A stretch of 43,230 nucleotides of DNA, from positions 1 through 43,230 of the forward strand of contig JAGNLA010000014.1 of assembly GCA_017999835.1 (NCBI GenBank), written 5' to 3'. The translations under genes were made by a program, and so were the position numbers. This DNA comes from Caldisericia bacterium. Lineage in GTDB: Bacteria > Caldisericota > Caldisericia > JAAYUI01. The notes under the pieces were generated by a model. It was not told where the DNA came from. It did no database searches and worked only from the letters and a program-made list of their open reading frames with translations. Positions 24,874 to 32,963 of the stretch are shown in pieces; positions within the stretch are counted from its first letter, which is position 1; each line of letters starts with the position of its first letter.

Positions 24874-25313
24874 TGAACAATAATAGAAGACTATTTGTAT
24901 ATCTCATGCTTTCACTGGTTTTGTTAATCTCAATATCAGTTGTTGCGTGCGGAGGAAACAGTAACGACCTTCCGTGTGTCAGCCAGGATGACGGTTTGTC
25001 AAAAACCGAAGGCGTCAAGATTGAGAACACTTCAGGCTTGCCGATTGTCATGAAAGTTGGAAGGACAACGTGTGTTCCGTGCAGGAAGATGTCCCAGCTT
25101 CTAGGCGAGATGAAGCCAAAACTTTCCGGCAAGGCTAACGTTGAAATTGTTGATATTGACGAGGATCCAGACGCCGTGAAACGTTACAACGTCACCGGCA
25201 TACCTGTGACCATATTCTTTGACGTATCAGGCAACGAAGTCTACAGGCAGATTGGTCTGCTCGAAGAGAGTGAAATTATTTCATGGCTAGAGAAGGCAGG
25301 GATGAAACAATGA
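24870..25313 (+). CDS. Thioredoxin-fold lipoprotein 2
   Basis: The 147-residue protein repeats the design of its neighbour with a shorter linker: lipobox VVAC (Cys27), CVPC at 68-71, DIDEDPDAV and cis-proline Pro112. The ATG at 24870 overlaps the previous stop as ATGA; an adjacent ATG at 24873 is also possible. The two tandem lipoproteins share the C-terminal pattern E-x-x-x-WL-x-x-x-GM, so they probably arose by duplication. Different residues between the cysteines suggest different redox potentials or partners. Confidence 0.9.
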   Translation: MMNNNRRLFVYLMLSLVLLISISVVACGGNSNDLPCVSQDDGLSKTEGVKIENTSGLPIVMKVGRTTCVPCRKMSQLLGEMKPKLSGKANVEIVDIDEDPDAVKRYNVTGIPVTIFFDVSGNEVYRQIGLLEESEIISWLEKAGMKQ

Positions 25314-25711
25314 AGAAAAACGCTTTTAGCATCGTAATTCTTTCTGTAGTTGCATTAGCAGTTGTCGCAATCGTGCTCCTAAAGACAATAAACCCAAAAG
25401 AAGAAGTTGTGATGCCCAAGAAGGGTGAATATACGGTTGTCTATGTTGGTGGCACGCTTTGTAAACCATGTGAATTGCTCAAGCCGGTTTTCAACCAGAT
25501 GAAAACTGATTTTGCTGGCAGGGCAACATTTGTGGATATGTTGTTAAACAACGACAACAAATCTGCGTACAAGATTGACCTTATCCCGACAATAATGGTG
25601 TTTGACAAGGAAACGAACGAAGTCACAAGACGAATCCTGTCTGAAGAAGAAGTGCCTGGCGTTCCTGAATGGATTGACAGTGAATTGAGCAAACTGGAGA
25701 ATGGCCAATGA
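25310..25711 (+). CDS. Membrane-anchored thioredoxin-like protein
   Basis: The 133-residue protein has an uncleaved-looking N-terminal membrane segment (residues 6-25) and an extracytoplasmic thioredoxin domain with CKPC at 51-54 and the cis-proline in LIPTIMVF. The ATG at 25310 overlaps the previous stop by 4 bases. It is the third exported thioredoxin in a row and overlaps the start of the CcdA gene by 4 bases, so it is the best candidate for the direct CcdA partner. No heme-handling genes are near, which argues against a cytochrome-maturation role. Confidence 0.88.
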   Translation: MKKNAFSIVILSVVALAVVAIVLLKTINPKEEVVMPKKGEYTVVYVGGTLCKPCELLKPVFNQMKTDFAGRATFVDMLLNNDNKSAYKIDLIPTIMVFDKETNEVTRRILSEEEVPGVPEWIDSELSKLENGQ

Positions 25712-26391
25712 TTGAAACCCTGACTCAGGCAATCGGCCAAAACCCTTGGATAGCGCCGTTTATTGCCTTGTTCGCAGGTATCCTGACAGCATCAAACCCT
25801 TGTGTGCTTGTGGTGATACCTTTAATGGTTGGCGCTGCTGGTGCGTATCAGGGTGACGACAAGTCCTATTGGAAATCAATCAAGTTCTCACTGTGTTTTG
25901 TTGCGGGAATCTCACTATCGTTTACAGCTCTTGGATTGATTGCTGGTTCGCTTGGCAATTCAATAAGTCTTACTGGTCCTGTCTGGACGTATATCGTTGC
26001 CGTCATTTGCATCCTTATGGGTTTGATGTTTGCCGATGTTATTTCGTTCAACATAAAAATGCCACAAGCGTTGACAAAACCAAAAACAGGTCTTTGGGGG
26101 GCGTTCATTCTGGGTTTGATGTTCGGAGTTATATCCACCCCGTGTGCAGTGCCAATACTTGCCGTGCTCCTTACGCTCATTGCGTCTGGCGGAAACCCTG
26201 CTTATGGAGGGTTGCTGCTGTTTTGCTACAGCCTTGGACATTCTTTACTCATTCTTGTGGCCGGTGGCTCCATTGGGGTTATCCAGGCTTATATCAACAA
26301 CAAGGGACTCACAACGACCTCTTCAGTAATCAGGAAAATTGCTGGTCTGATAATCACTGGTTTCGGATTATACCTGCTTTATACTGCGTGA
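25708..26391 (+). CDS. CcdA/DsbD-type thiol electron transporter
   Basis: CcdA proteins carry electrons from cytoplasmic thioredoxin across the membrane to exported thioredoxin-like proteins. The 227-residue product has six hydrophobic segments and the two essential cysteines in the expected places, Cys32 in SNPCVLVVIP and Cys146 in STPCAVP. GILTASNPC is the family signature at the first pair. Preceded by three exported thioredoxins and followed by acr3 and arsC, it probably supplies reducing power to the envelope part of this operon. Confidence 0.93.
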   Translation: MIETLTQAIGQNPWIAPFIALFAGILTASNPCVLVVIPLMVGAAGAYQGDDKSYWKSIKFSLCFVAGISLSFTALGLIAGSLGNSISLTGPVWTYIVAVICILMGLMFADVISFNIKMPQALTKPKTGLWGAFILGLMFGVISTPCAVPILAVLLTLIASGGNPAYGGLLLFCYSLGHSLLILVAGGSIGVIQAYINNKGLTTTSSVIRKIAGLIITGFGLYLLYTA

Positions 26392-26401
26392 GATCACCAC
26401 A

Positions 26402-27466
26402 ATGAGCAATGATAAGACATTGAGGCTGCCGATTCTTGACAGGCTGCTTCCGTTATGGATTTTTCTTGCAATGGCAGTTGGCGTTGCCATTGGATTCATT
26501 TTCCCAAACATAGGAAACGTTCTGGGTTCGGTGAAAATTGCCGACGTATCGTTACCAATCGCAATCGGTCTTTTGTGGATGATGTACCCGGTGTTGGCTA
26601 AGGTTAAGTATGAGGAACTTGGCCACCTTGCCGGCAAAGGCAAGGTTTTTGGCATAACCCTTGCCATCAGCTGGATTGTCGGACCGATTGTGATGTTTAT
26701 CCTTTCCTGGCTGCTTCTTCCCGACCTGCCAGAGTACAGGACTGGAATGATCCTTGTCAGTCTTGCGCCTTGCATTGCTATGGTGCTCATCTGGAACATG
26801 CTGGCAAAAGGTTCAAATGAAATAGCCGCTGTTCTTGTCGCTATAAACTCGATTTTGCAGGTTTTGCTTTATGCTTTCATGGGCTACTTTTATCTGACCA
26901 TTGTGCCTGGATGGTTAGGTGCAAAAGGCGCTGTCGTTGCAATATCCATGTGGGACATCGCAAAATCGGTGCTGATATTTCTTGGCATACCGCTTCTGGC
27001 AGGATACCTGACCAGGACAATCCTGATTGCAAGAAAAGGCAAGCAATGGTATGAAGGGGTATTCATCAAAAAGCTGTCACCAACAGCGCTTATTGGATTG
27101 CTCTACACAATCATCCTCATGTTCGCCATGCAGGGTGAAAAGATTATCACGTTCCCTCTTGATGTAGTCAGGATCTCAATCCCGTTGCTACTTTTCTTTG
27201 CCGTGATGTGGACTTTTACGTTCATAGTGGCAAAGAAATCTGGATTGAGTTATTCGGATTCAGCAACAGCAGCTTTCACAGCTTCAAGCAACAATTTTGA
27301 GCTGGCAATCGCGGTTGCTATCGGAGTGTTTGGCATACAGTCAAAGGAAGCGCTGGCTGCTGTGGTTGGGCCACTCATCGAAGTGCCAGCCTTGATAGGT
27401 TTGGTCTATGTGTCTTTGTGGGCAAGGAAATTCTTCAAGTCCGAAGCTAGAACTGCCAGGAAATGA
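26402..27466 (+). CDS. acr3: Arsenite efflux transporter Acr3
   Basis: Acr3 exports arsenite (and in some cases antimonite) using the membrane potential. The 354-residue product has ten hydrophobic segments. The essential cysteine is Cys124 in APCIAMVLIW, and the conserved glutamate of the ninth segment lies in SNNFELAIAVAIGVFG. Family length is normal. It starts 10 bases after ccdA and overlaps arsC by 4 bases, so reduction and export are made together. Confidence 0.94.
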   Translation: MSNDKTLRLPILDRLLPLWIFLAMAVGVAIGFIFPNIGNVLGSVKIADVSLPIAIGLLWMMYPVLAKVKYEELGHLAGKGKVFGITLAISWIVGPIVMFILSWLLLPDLPEYRTGMILVSLAPCIAMVLIWNMLAKGSNEIAAVLVAINSILQVLLYAFMGYFYLTIVPGWLGAKGAVVAISMWDIAKSVLIFLGIPLLAGYLTRTILIARKGKQWYEGVFIKKLSPTALIGLLYTIILMFAMQGEKIITFPLDVVRISIPLLLFFAVMWTFTFIVAKKSGLSYSDSATAAFTASSNNFELAIAVAIGVFGIQSKEALAAVVGPLIEVPALIGLVYVSLWARKFFKSEARTARK

Positions 27467-27891
27467 AGAAAATACTGTTTCTCTGTACGGGCAACTCATG
27501 CCGAAGCCAGATGGCTGAAGGTTTCTGCCGACATTTTCATTCTGACAAATACGAGTGTTTTTCTGCAGGGATTGAAGCACACGGGATAAACCCTTATGCC
27601 ATTGAGGTCATGCGAGAGATCGGAATCGACATTTCCAGTCAAAAAAGCAAGACCGTATCAGAACTATCATTCTCAGATTTCGATTTTGTGATTACTCTTT
27701 GTGGACATGCAGATGAGAATTGCCCATATTTTCCATCTTGTGTGAAAAAAATTCACATCGGGTTTGAAGACCCTGCAAAACTTGCCCAAAATGTCCCAGA
27801 AAACGATAAATTGGCAGTTTTTATCCAAGTAAGGGATGAGATCAAGCAGATGATAGAGAAACTGCCAGAAATTATATCGAACAAAATGTGA
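27463..27891 (+). CDS. arsC: Thioredoxin-coupled arsenate reductase
   Basis: This enzyme reduces arsenate to arsenite for export by Acr3. The 142-residue product has the low-molecular-weight phosphatase P-loop Cys8-TGNSC-Arg14. Cys80 and Cys87 lie exactly 72 and 79 residues after Cys8, the same spacing as Cys10, Cys82 and Cys89 of the Staphylococcus pI258 enzyme. The catalytic aspartate is Asp103 in EDPAK. This triad marks the thioredoxin-dependent class, which fits the many thioredoxins upstream. It is the last gene of the operon. Confidence 0.96.
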   Translation: MKKILFLCTGNSCRSQMAEGFCRHFHSDKYECFSAGIEAHGINPYAIEVMREIGIDISSQKSKTVSELSFSDFDFVITLCGHADENCPYFPSCVKKIHIGFEDPAKLAQNVPENDKLAVFIQVRDEIKQMIEKLPEIISNKM

Positions 27892-28110
27892 TTCGATTTT
27901 TTAACTGATAAGTTTAGTTTTTTTGTAAAATATCAATGTTGGTTAAGCGATCAACGTTTCTGTAATATTCGCCTCGATGAATATACCTTTTTCTCCATCG
28001 AAAAAGGTAAACAAAAATGTAAACATTGGAAACGAATAATCGTAACAACTGATATGCCTATTGAGGAATTAAATCATCTTAAAATCGAAACTTCTTAGTT
28101 TTTGAGTCAG

Positions 28111-28127
28111 CAATATACAGTATATTG
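28111..28127. promoter_or_regulatory. Perfect 17-base palindrome
   Basis: CAATATAC and GTATATTG are perfect inverted arms around a single A. The element is about 75 bases upstream of the -35 box of the surface-protein gene. Size and symmetry fit a binding site for a dimeric regulator; no regulator is identified. Confidence 0.4.
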
Positions 28128-28202
28128 ATTTTTGTTAATATTTTCATGAAATTAAGATTATTCAACAATACAAAACGATGATTTTTTCTATATCGAATGC
28201 TA

Positions 28203-28230
28203 TTGAATTTAATAAATCACATGATACACT
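28203..28230 (+). promoter_or_regulatory. Candidate promoter of the surface-protein gene
   Basis: TTGAAT (28203-28208) and TACACT (28225-28230) are 16 bases apart. Transcription would begin near 28237, giving a leader of about 27 bases that contains GGAG (28253-28256) at good distance from the ATG at 28264. Unlike several other genes here, this one would have a normal leader. Confidence 0.4.
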
Positions 28231-28263
28231 TCACCTACTGATTATAAAAAATGGAGTTGACTG

Positions 28264-31200
28264 ATGAAGAAACTATTGGTTTGCATGGCATTTGCAATTG
28301 CTTTGGCATACATCCCTGTCGGTGGATACCCATCCATCAAGACTGTCAAAGCCGACGGCACCTTGACTCAGTTCACAAAAGGTGTTGATATTGCAGCACC
28401 CGTTGACTATCTCGACGAAGGCCAGACAGTTTTTCTTGGTACAACGTTATCATATCAAATCAATTGGGCGTTTACTCCTGGAGCCCAAGATTTTACCGGT
28501 GGATACATCTACGACGTCGTCCCGGCTGGAACTTCCTATATCAATCCGAGCGCTTCACCAACTTCGTCGGTTACAAATCCGGACGCAATACAGTATTACA
28601 ATGGTGCGGTCTGGACAAACGGTGAACCACCAAATATGTCTCCTTCAGGCACTCAGATTCGTTGGAAACTCCCAACCGTCATGACCGGATGGACAGGAGC
28701 CGGAACGTCAAATTGGAACAGGGTTCAAAACTACAGTGGTCAGCCCATAGACATCGATGTTTCAAGAACAAACCAACCACCAGACATGCCGGCAGCCATC
28801 AGTGAAGTCTGGTTTGACATGAAGTATGACAGCAACGGCTATCCATGCATTGTCTGGCAGGATAACGGTGATCCGAGATCAGGCACACCAACCGAGCCAA
28901 ACATGTATTTTGTAAGATGGAACGGGACAAACTGGATGTGCCAGAACAACACCGTTTACAACCCAACTGCACCTTACCCAAATACAAATGCAAAGGTGCC
29001 AACCCCAAACAACATAACACAAACAAGACATCCAAGGCTTGCGCTCGACTCCGTTGGTGATCCACAAATCGTTTTCGATGCCTGGAGAACCTCTTTTGGC
29101 GGTCAGTATGACATCCATTTTGTGCACTGGGAACCATCATCAAACGACTGGATCAATAACACCGGTGGCTCTCCGTCCTCTCAGTCTTTTGTCTACTCTA
29201 GAAGAGAATGGTCGCTATACCCCCAGATTGAGATTGATTCAACAAACGCAGCAATCATATCCTGGTTTGAGGAAACTGGACCTAGTACTGGCCAATACAG
29301 TATCTTTACCTGCAGAATAGCTCATACTGGTGGAGGCGAGACCGACCTTTTGGGTGGCAACAGCATAGCCACATATGCAATTCAAAGGACAAACGGATCG
29401 GCTATTGGTACATCGTTTAACATGACACTTGATTCAAACGGAAGACCGCACATAGCGTTTGAAAATGGCGCAATTGCAGAAATCTATTACGTCAGATGGT
29501 CGGCTGCTAATGACTGGAGAACGATAAGCAACAGCGTGTATTCGCTTGCTATGGGCAACCTTGCCAATGTTTCGGTCACTGTGGCCGACGACTCAGCAAC
29601 CCCATGGATTAAACTCTCCTCAACAGGGCAACCGAGAATCACATGGTGTGAGACAAGAATTTCTCCAGCAGAAACGGTGATTTGTTATATTGCTTGGAAC
29701 TCAGCGCTTGTCAGATGGGAAAATGCAAATGGCACCATCTATAACTCAGGTTCATTAACGTCCAGGATTTGTACAGGCGACAGACCATCGATGGATCTTG
29801 ACAGAAATGGTTTCCCGTGCATCGCTTTCAATGGCGGCTTTGTGCGCTGGGATGGCGGGCAATGGATTAATGGCAACAATAACCCAATTTCAACCAATAC
29901 AACCGACGGCACCGGCAGCCTCAATCCTTATGCTGTACCGTTCAATCCGATTGACGTGATTCTTGTCAACAACTTGGACAAAATTGGCATTTCAACATCC
30001 CTTGTTGGCAATCCTGCCTCAACCTATGATGTCGCATTTATCCAGAAAAGCATAACAGCTCCTCTTTCAGGTGTTTTTAGATTCAGCGTTCTTGCGACTG
30101 CCACGGTTCCATCAATTTGTAACACGGCAACATTCAACCATGATAATGGGCCGATCGTTGTGCCAACAACAAACACTGTCTGCAACCCAATGACCGAAGT
30201 CAGCATCTCCAAGACTGCAGTCAAATATGACTGCATGAAAGACGACATCATCGAATTTGACATTCTTGTCAACAATCCAACTGGTGGAATGGTTAATAAT
30301 GTTGTTATAACAGATACGATTCCGGCTAATCTTGTCTATTACGCTTCCTCTGTGGCGCCAACAACCATTACAGCAACTACAATCACTTTCATTTACCCAA
30401 ATCTTGGCCCAGGACTGCTCAACATTCATCTTGAATTCACTCTTGACCCCAACTACCAATTCAACAACGAACCGCTCATCACAACAAACACAGCATCTGT
30501 TGTCTGTACACAGTTCCCGCAGCCAAGAGCAGACTCTGCGTCTGTAAGAATCAATGAAACATCCTTCCTCTTTGTCAAAACTGCTGGAAAATCAAAATAC
30601 AAGCCAAATGAAATCGTATCATTTGATCTTGAGATCGAAAACTTGGGTACAACGCCATTCTACAACGTGTCCATCGTTGACCAGATACCGGTTGAGCTGA
30701 TTTTTGACTCCATCTCTCCTGAGGTTGGCACACTTGTTAACGACGAATACAGAATCTGGATTGGCGACCTTCTTCCTGGTGAATCAAGACTCTATACGCT
30801 TTATTTCAAAATTAACAAAGATTATGTAAGGCAAGGAGTAAATGACGGGCTCTCATACTTTGACGTGACAAACAATGCCACGGCAATGCGTGATGGTTTT
30901 GAAGATTCATATGCAAAAGACACAATTAGAGTTCTGCTTCCAAAACTTGTGGTCTCAAAAACTGCCAGAAAATTCCAGATGACTCCTCAGGAAACAGTAA
31001 CATTTACAATTTACGCCAAAAACGTCAGCGAAGTTGAAACAACAAACACCGTGCTTTATGACATCTTCCCGGAAGAGCTCATCTACAACTCAGCTCTCCC
31101 GACAGGCGTTGTCAAACCAGGAAAGATAGTTTACGACCTCGGAACGTTCATGCCTGGCGAAGTGCAGAAGTTTGACATAACTTTCAGTGTAAAAAACCTC

Positions 31201-31599
31201 GAGACATGGCCGGAAAATGGTATATCAGTCATCAACACCGCAATCCTGACATGTGATGAACTGGACAACGTGATAGACCATGCAATGCTGCTTATCAGCC
31301 CAAAGAGAACATCCGATCCTCTTCAGCTTGTCTGCAAGTGGGGCAACCTGGACATAAAGACAGGCATTGTTGCAAACGGAGACCTTAAGCTCGAGCTCAA
31401 CGCAGTCGGTGGAACCTCACCATACGAATTCTTCATTGACTGGGGTGATGGCGAGAAATCGATGGATGTTTCGACCGGTGAATCAGAAATTGTAAAAATG
31501 GATCACAAGTACGAAAAAGGCGAATACGATATCGTAATCAAATGCATCGACAGAGGTACAAGAACAAAATTCCTCAGGAGAAAGATAAAAGTAGAGTAG
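28264..31599 (+). CDS. Large secreted DUF11/propeller/PKD surface protein
   Basis: The 1111-residue protein has a signal peptide (residues 1-30). Residues 38-135 look like the first half of a DUF11 module and about 596-640 (FRFSVLATATVPSICNTATF) like its second half. Between them (about 185-595) lie seven propeller-like repeats of 60-70 residues. Six of these have a D-S-x-G-x-P-x-I-x-W/F element, starting near 188, 260, 323, 388, 451 and 511. Three further DUF11 modules follow (about 648-762, 772-892 and 898-1012), and a PKD-like domain ends the protein (FFIDWGDGEKS, about 1056-1066). There is no sortase motif or C-terminal anchor. The function is probably envelope or adhesion; the ligand is unknown. 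Confidence 0.9.
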   Translation: MKKLLVCMAFAIALAYIPVGGYPSIKTVKADGTLTQFTKGVDIAAPVDYLDEGQTVFLGTTLSYQINWAFTPGAQDFTGGYIYDVVPAGTSYINPSASPTSSVTNPDAIQYYNGAVWTNGEPPNMSPSGTQIRWKLPTVMTGWTGAGTSNWNRVQNYSGQPIDIDVSRTNQPPDMPAAISEVWFDMKYDSNGYPCIVWQDNGDPRSGTPTEPNMYFVRWNGTNWMCQNNTVYNPTAPYPNTNAKVPTPNNITQTRHPRLALDSVGDPQIVFDAWRTSFGGQYDIHFVHWEPSSNDWINNTGGSPSSQSFVYSRREWSLYPQIEIDSTNAAIISWFEETGPSTGQYSIFTCRIAHTGGGETDLLGGNSIATYAIQRTNGSAIGTSFNMTLDSNGRPHIAFENGAIAEIYYVRWSAANDWRTISNSVYSLAMGNLANVSVTVADDSATPWIKLSSTGQPRITWCETRISPAETVICYIAWNSALVRWENANGTIYNSGSLTSRICTGDRPSMDLDRNGFPCIAFNGGFVRWDGGQWINGNNNPISTNTTDGTGSLNPYAVPFNPIDVILVNNLDKIGISTSLVGNPASTYDVAFIQKSITAPLSGVFRFSVLATATVPSICNTATFNHDNGPIVVPTTNTVCNPMTEVSISKTAVKYDCMKDDIIEFDILVNNPTGGMVNNVVITDTIPANLVYYASSVAPTTITATTITFIYPNLGPGLLNIHLEFTLDPNYQFNNEPLITTNTASVVCTQFPQPRADSASVRINETSFLFVKTAGKSKYKPNEIVSFDLEIENLGTTPFYNVSIVDQIPVELIFDSISPEVGTLVNDEYRIWIGDLLPGESRLYTLYFKINKDYVRQGVNDGLSYFDVTNNATAMRDGFEDSYAKDTIRVLLPKLVVSKTARKFQMTPQETVTFTIYAKNVSEVETTNTVLYDIFPEELIYNSALPTGVVKPGKIVYDLGTFMPGEVQKFDITFSVKNLETWPENGISVINTAILTCDELDNVIDHAMLLISPKRTSDPLQLVCKWGNLDIKTGIVANGDLKLELNAVGGTSPYEFFIDWGDGEKSMDVSTGESEIVKMDHKYEKGEYDIVIKCIDRGTRTKFLRRKIKVE

Positions 31600-31614
31600 A
31601 TTCGGAGAACACAA

Positions 31615-31651
31615 AATACAGCCGGATTAATATCCGGCTGTATTATTTTCT
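31615..31651 (+). terminator. Rho-independent terminator
   Basis: AATACAGCCGGAT and ATCCGGCTGTATT form a perfect 13-base stem (31615-31644) with a TAAT loop, followed by ATTTTC. It sits 16 bases after the surface-protein stop and should end that transcript. Confidence 0.85.
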
Positions 31652-31893
31652 AGTCCAATTGCCCCTAAATGGCGGAATCTGGGATTAATAGCCTTTTGTT
31701 GTCGTGCCGACGAAAATAGTCATTCTTGTGGGCTTGCACACAACAAAGTTTGTTTGGTAATGGCAGTTCTTACAAAAGACAATAACAAAATATGAGAGTT
31801 TGTTGTGAATTTGCCAACAATTCATAACTGACAGCTTGCCGAGTCTTTTTTAAAAAAACTTGTACAGGTTTTGTTTCAACCAAGTTTGCTTTA
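31652..31893. other. Non-coding stretch before the lipoate operon
   Basis: I see no gene here. Interlaced short inverted repeats occur at 31800-31824: TTGTTG pairs with CAACAA, and TGAATT with AATTCA. They could be a regulator site, but the arms are only six bases. No tRNA-like fold or riboswitch was recognised. Confidence 0.4.
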
Positions 31894-31922
31894 TTGACAA
31901 GCTTCAGGGCAGAACCGATAAT
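31894..31922 (+). promoter_or_regulatory. Strong leaderless promoter of the lipoate operon
   Basis: TTGACA (31894-31899, perfect) and GATAAT (31917-31922) are separated by 17 bases. Only 6 bases (TCAACT) lie between the -10 box and the ATG at 31929, so the expected transcription start falls on the start codon. There is no ribosome binding site. This is the best promoter seen in the window. Confidence 0.75.
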
Positions 31923-31928
31923 TCAACT

Positions 31929-32963
31929 ATGGAAAAAAATCAGGAAAGTCCGGATTATATCAGATTAAGCCAGGCTGCGGCCATGACCTTGGATTTACTC
32001 GACGGCAGCTTTTATAGAGATGCAAAACTTCACTGTATCAACATTCTCTTGACATATACCCAGGGATGCAGTGCAAACTGTGCCTATTGTGGACTTTCAA
32101 AGGTTCGTCCTGGCGAATACGAAGAAAAATCATTCATCAGGGTTTCATGGCCAATTCACTCAACCGATGACGTTGCCCAGAGAATTGCAAAAAGACCTGA
32201 CGTGGTAAAGCGTGTGTGCATTTCGATGATCACTCAGCGCAAAGCGGTTGATGATGCTGTAGTTGTAGCCAACAGAATCAGGGCAAATAGCAACGTTCCA
32301 ATCTCAAGCCTGGTTTCACCTACAGTCATGGTAGAATCCGATTATGTTGCCCTAAAGCAAGCTGGCGTAGACAAGGTTGGCATTGCAATCGATTGTGCTA
32401 CCGAGGAACTGTTTGACCTTCACAGGGGCATCCACGCCAATGGCCCGCACAAGTGGGAAAAATACTGGTCTTCTTTTGAGTCCGCACTGAAAGTCTTTGG
32501 CAAAGGTCAGGTCGGAAGCCATTTTGTGGTTGGTTTGGGTGAAACTGAAAAGCAGATGATTGAATCCATTCAAAAAATCAGGGACATGGGCGGAGAGACG
32601 CATCTTTTCTCGTTCTTCCCTGAGGCAAACTCAAGGCTGGCAAAGCATGCCAGACCATCAATCCCACACTACAGAAGAGTCCAACTTGCCAGATATATGA
32701 TTGACAACGACATCACGAACCTTGGCAAAATGAAATTTGATGATACTGGCAGGGTCGTTGATTTTGGTGCTGATACTGTCGCCGTTGCAAAGCTCGGGAA
32801 ACCGTTCATGACCTCAGGTTGTGTCGGTGAAGATGGTCAAGTTGCCTGCAACAGGCCGTTTGCAAACGAACGACCGTCTGAAGAATTTAGAAACTTCCCT
32901 TTTATGCCAACAAGCGAAGAGATCGAAACAGCAATTAAAGAAATAAACGACTATAGCCAATGA
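31929..32963 (+). CDS. LipS-like radical SAM protein, probable lipoyl synthase component
   Basis: The 344-residue protein is a BioB-like radical SAM enzyme. The cluster-binding motif is Cys47-x3-Cys51-x2-Cys54 in TQGCSANCAYCGLS. Near the C-terminus Cys298 and Cys307 (TSGCVGEDGQVACNRPF) may hold a second iron-sulfur cluster. Two such proteins, LipS1 and LipS2, jointly insert sulfur into octanoyl groups in the alternative lipoate pathway; only one is encoded here. The downstream LipT-like and ligase genes support this role. I cannot say whether it is LipS1 or LipS2. The ATG at 31929 is set by the promoter; the frame is open upstream to 31860, but that would lie over the promoter. Confidence 0.82.
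   Translation: MEKNQESPDYIRLSQAAAMTLDLLDGSFYRDAKLHCINILLTYTQGCSANCAYCGLSKVRPGEYEEKSFIRVSWPIHSTDDVAQRIAKRPDVVKRVCISMITQRKAVDDAVVVANRIRANSNVPISSLVSPTVMVESDYVALKQAGVDKVGIAIDCATEELFDLHRGIHANGPHKWEKYWSSFESALKVFGKGQVGSHFVVGLGETEKQMIESIQKIRDMGGETHLFSFFPEANSRLAKHARPSIPHYRRVQLARYMIDNDITNLGKMKFDDTGRVVDFGADTVAVAKLGKPFMTSGCVGEDGQVACNRPFANERPSEEFRNFPFMPTSEEIETAIKEINDYSQ

Larger units (their letters stand above)
27892..28263. other. A+T-rich intergenic stretch with an unexplained open frame
   Basis: No confident gene lies here. Directly after the arsC TGA the same frame stays open for 68 codons to a TAG at 28096-28098. It has no usable start before codon 55, yet its composition is protein-like (for example NIRLDEYTFFSIEKG, then CKHWKRIIV), so it may be a decayed gene end. 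A hairpin ACCTTTTT/AAAAAGGT spans 27985-28008 without a T-run. A weak stem with TTTTTTT (27903-27925) might end the arsenic operon. The right part holds a palindrome and the promoter of the surface protein. Confidence 0.5.

Noticed and set aside
25869-26405. 178-codon plus-strand frame inside ccdA
   Set aside because: It is out of frame with a CcdA protein whose two essential cysteines are in place, and it has no binding site.
27889-27891. The arsC TGA as a recoded (selenocysteine or read-through) codon
   Set aside because: The 142-residue ArsC already has the full family length, and no selenocysteine-type hairpin follows directly. The open frame after it is reported only as a curiosity.
31800-31824. 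Interlaced six-base inverted repeats before the lipoate operon
   Set aside because: The arms are too short to separate from chance in an A+T-rich stretch; noted only in the description of the region.
31860-31928. Upstream start for the LipS-like protein adding 23 residues
   Set aside because: The added region contains the -35 and -10 boxes of the operon promoter, has no ribosome binding site and does not look like part of the family.
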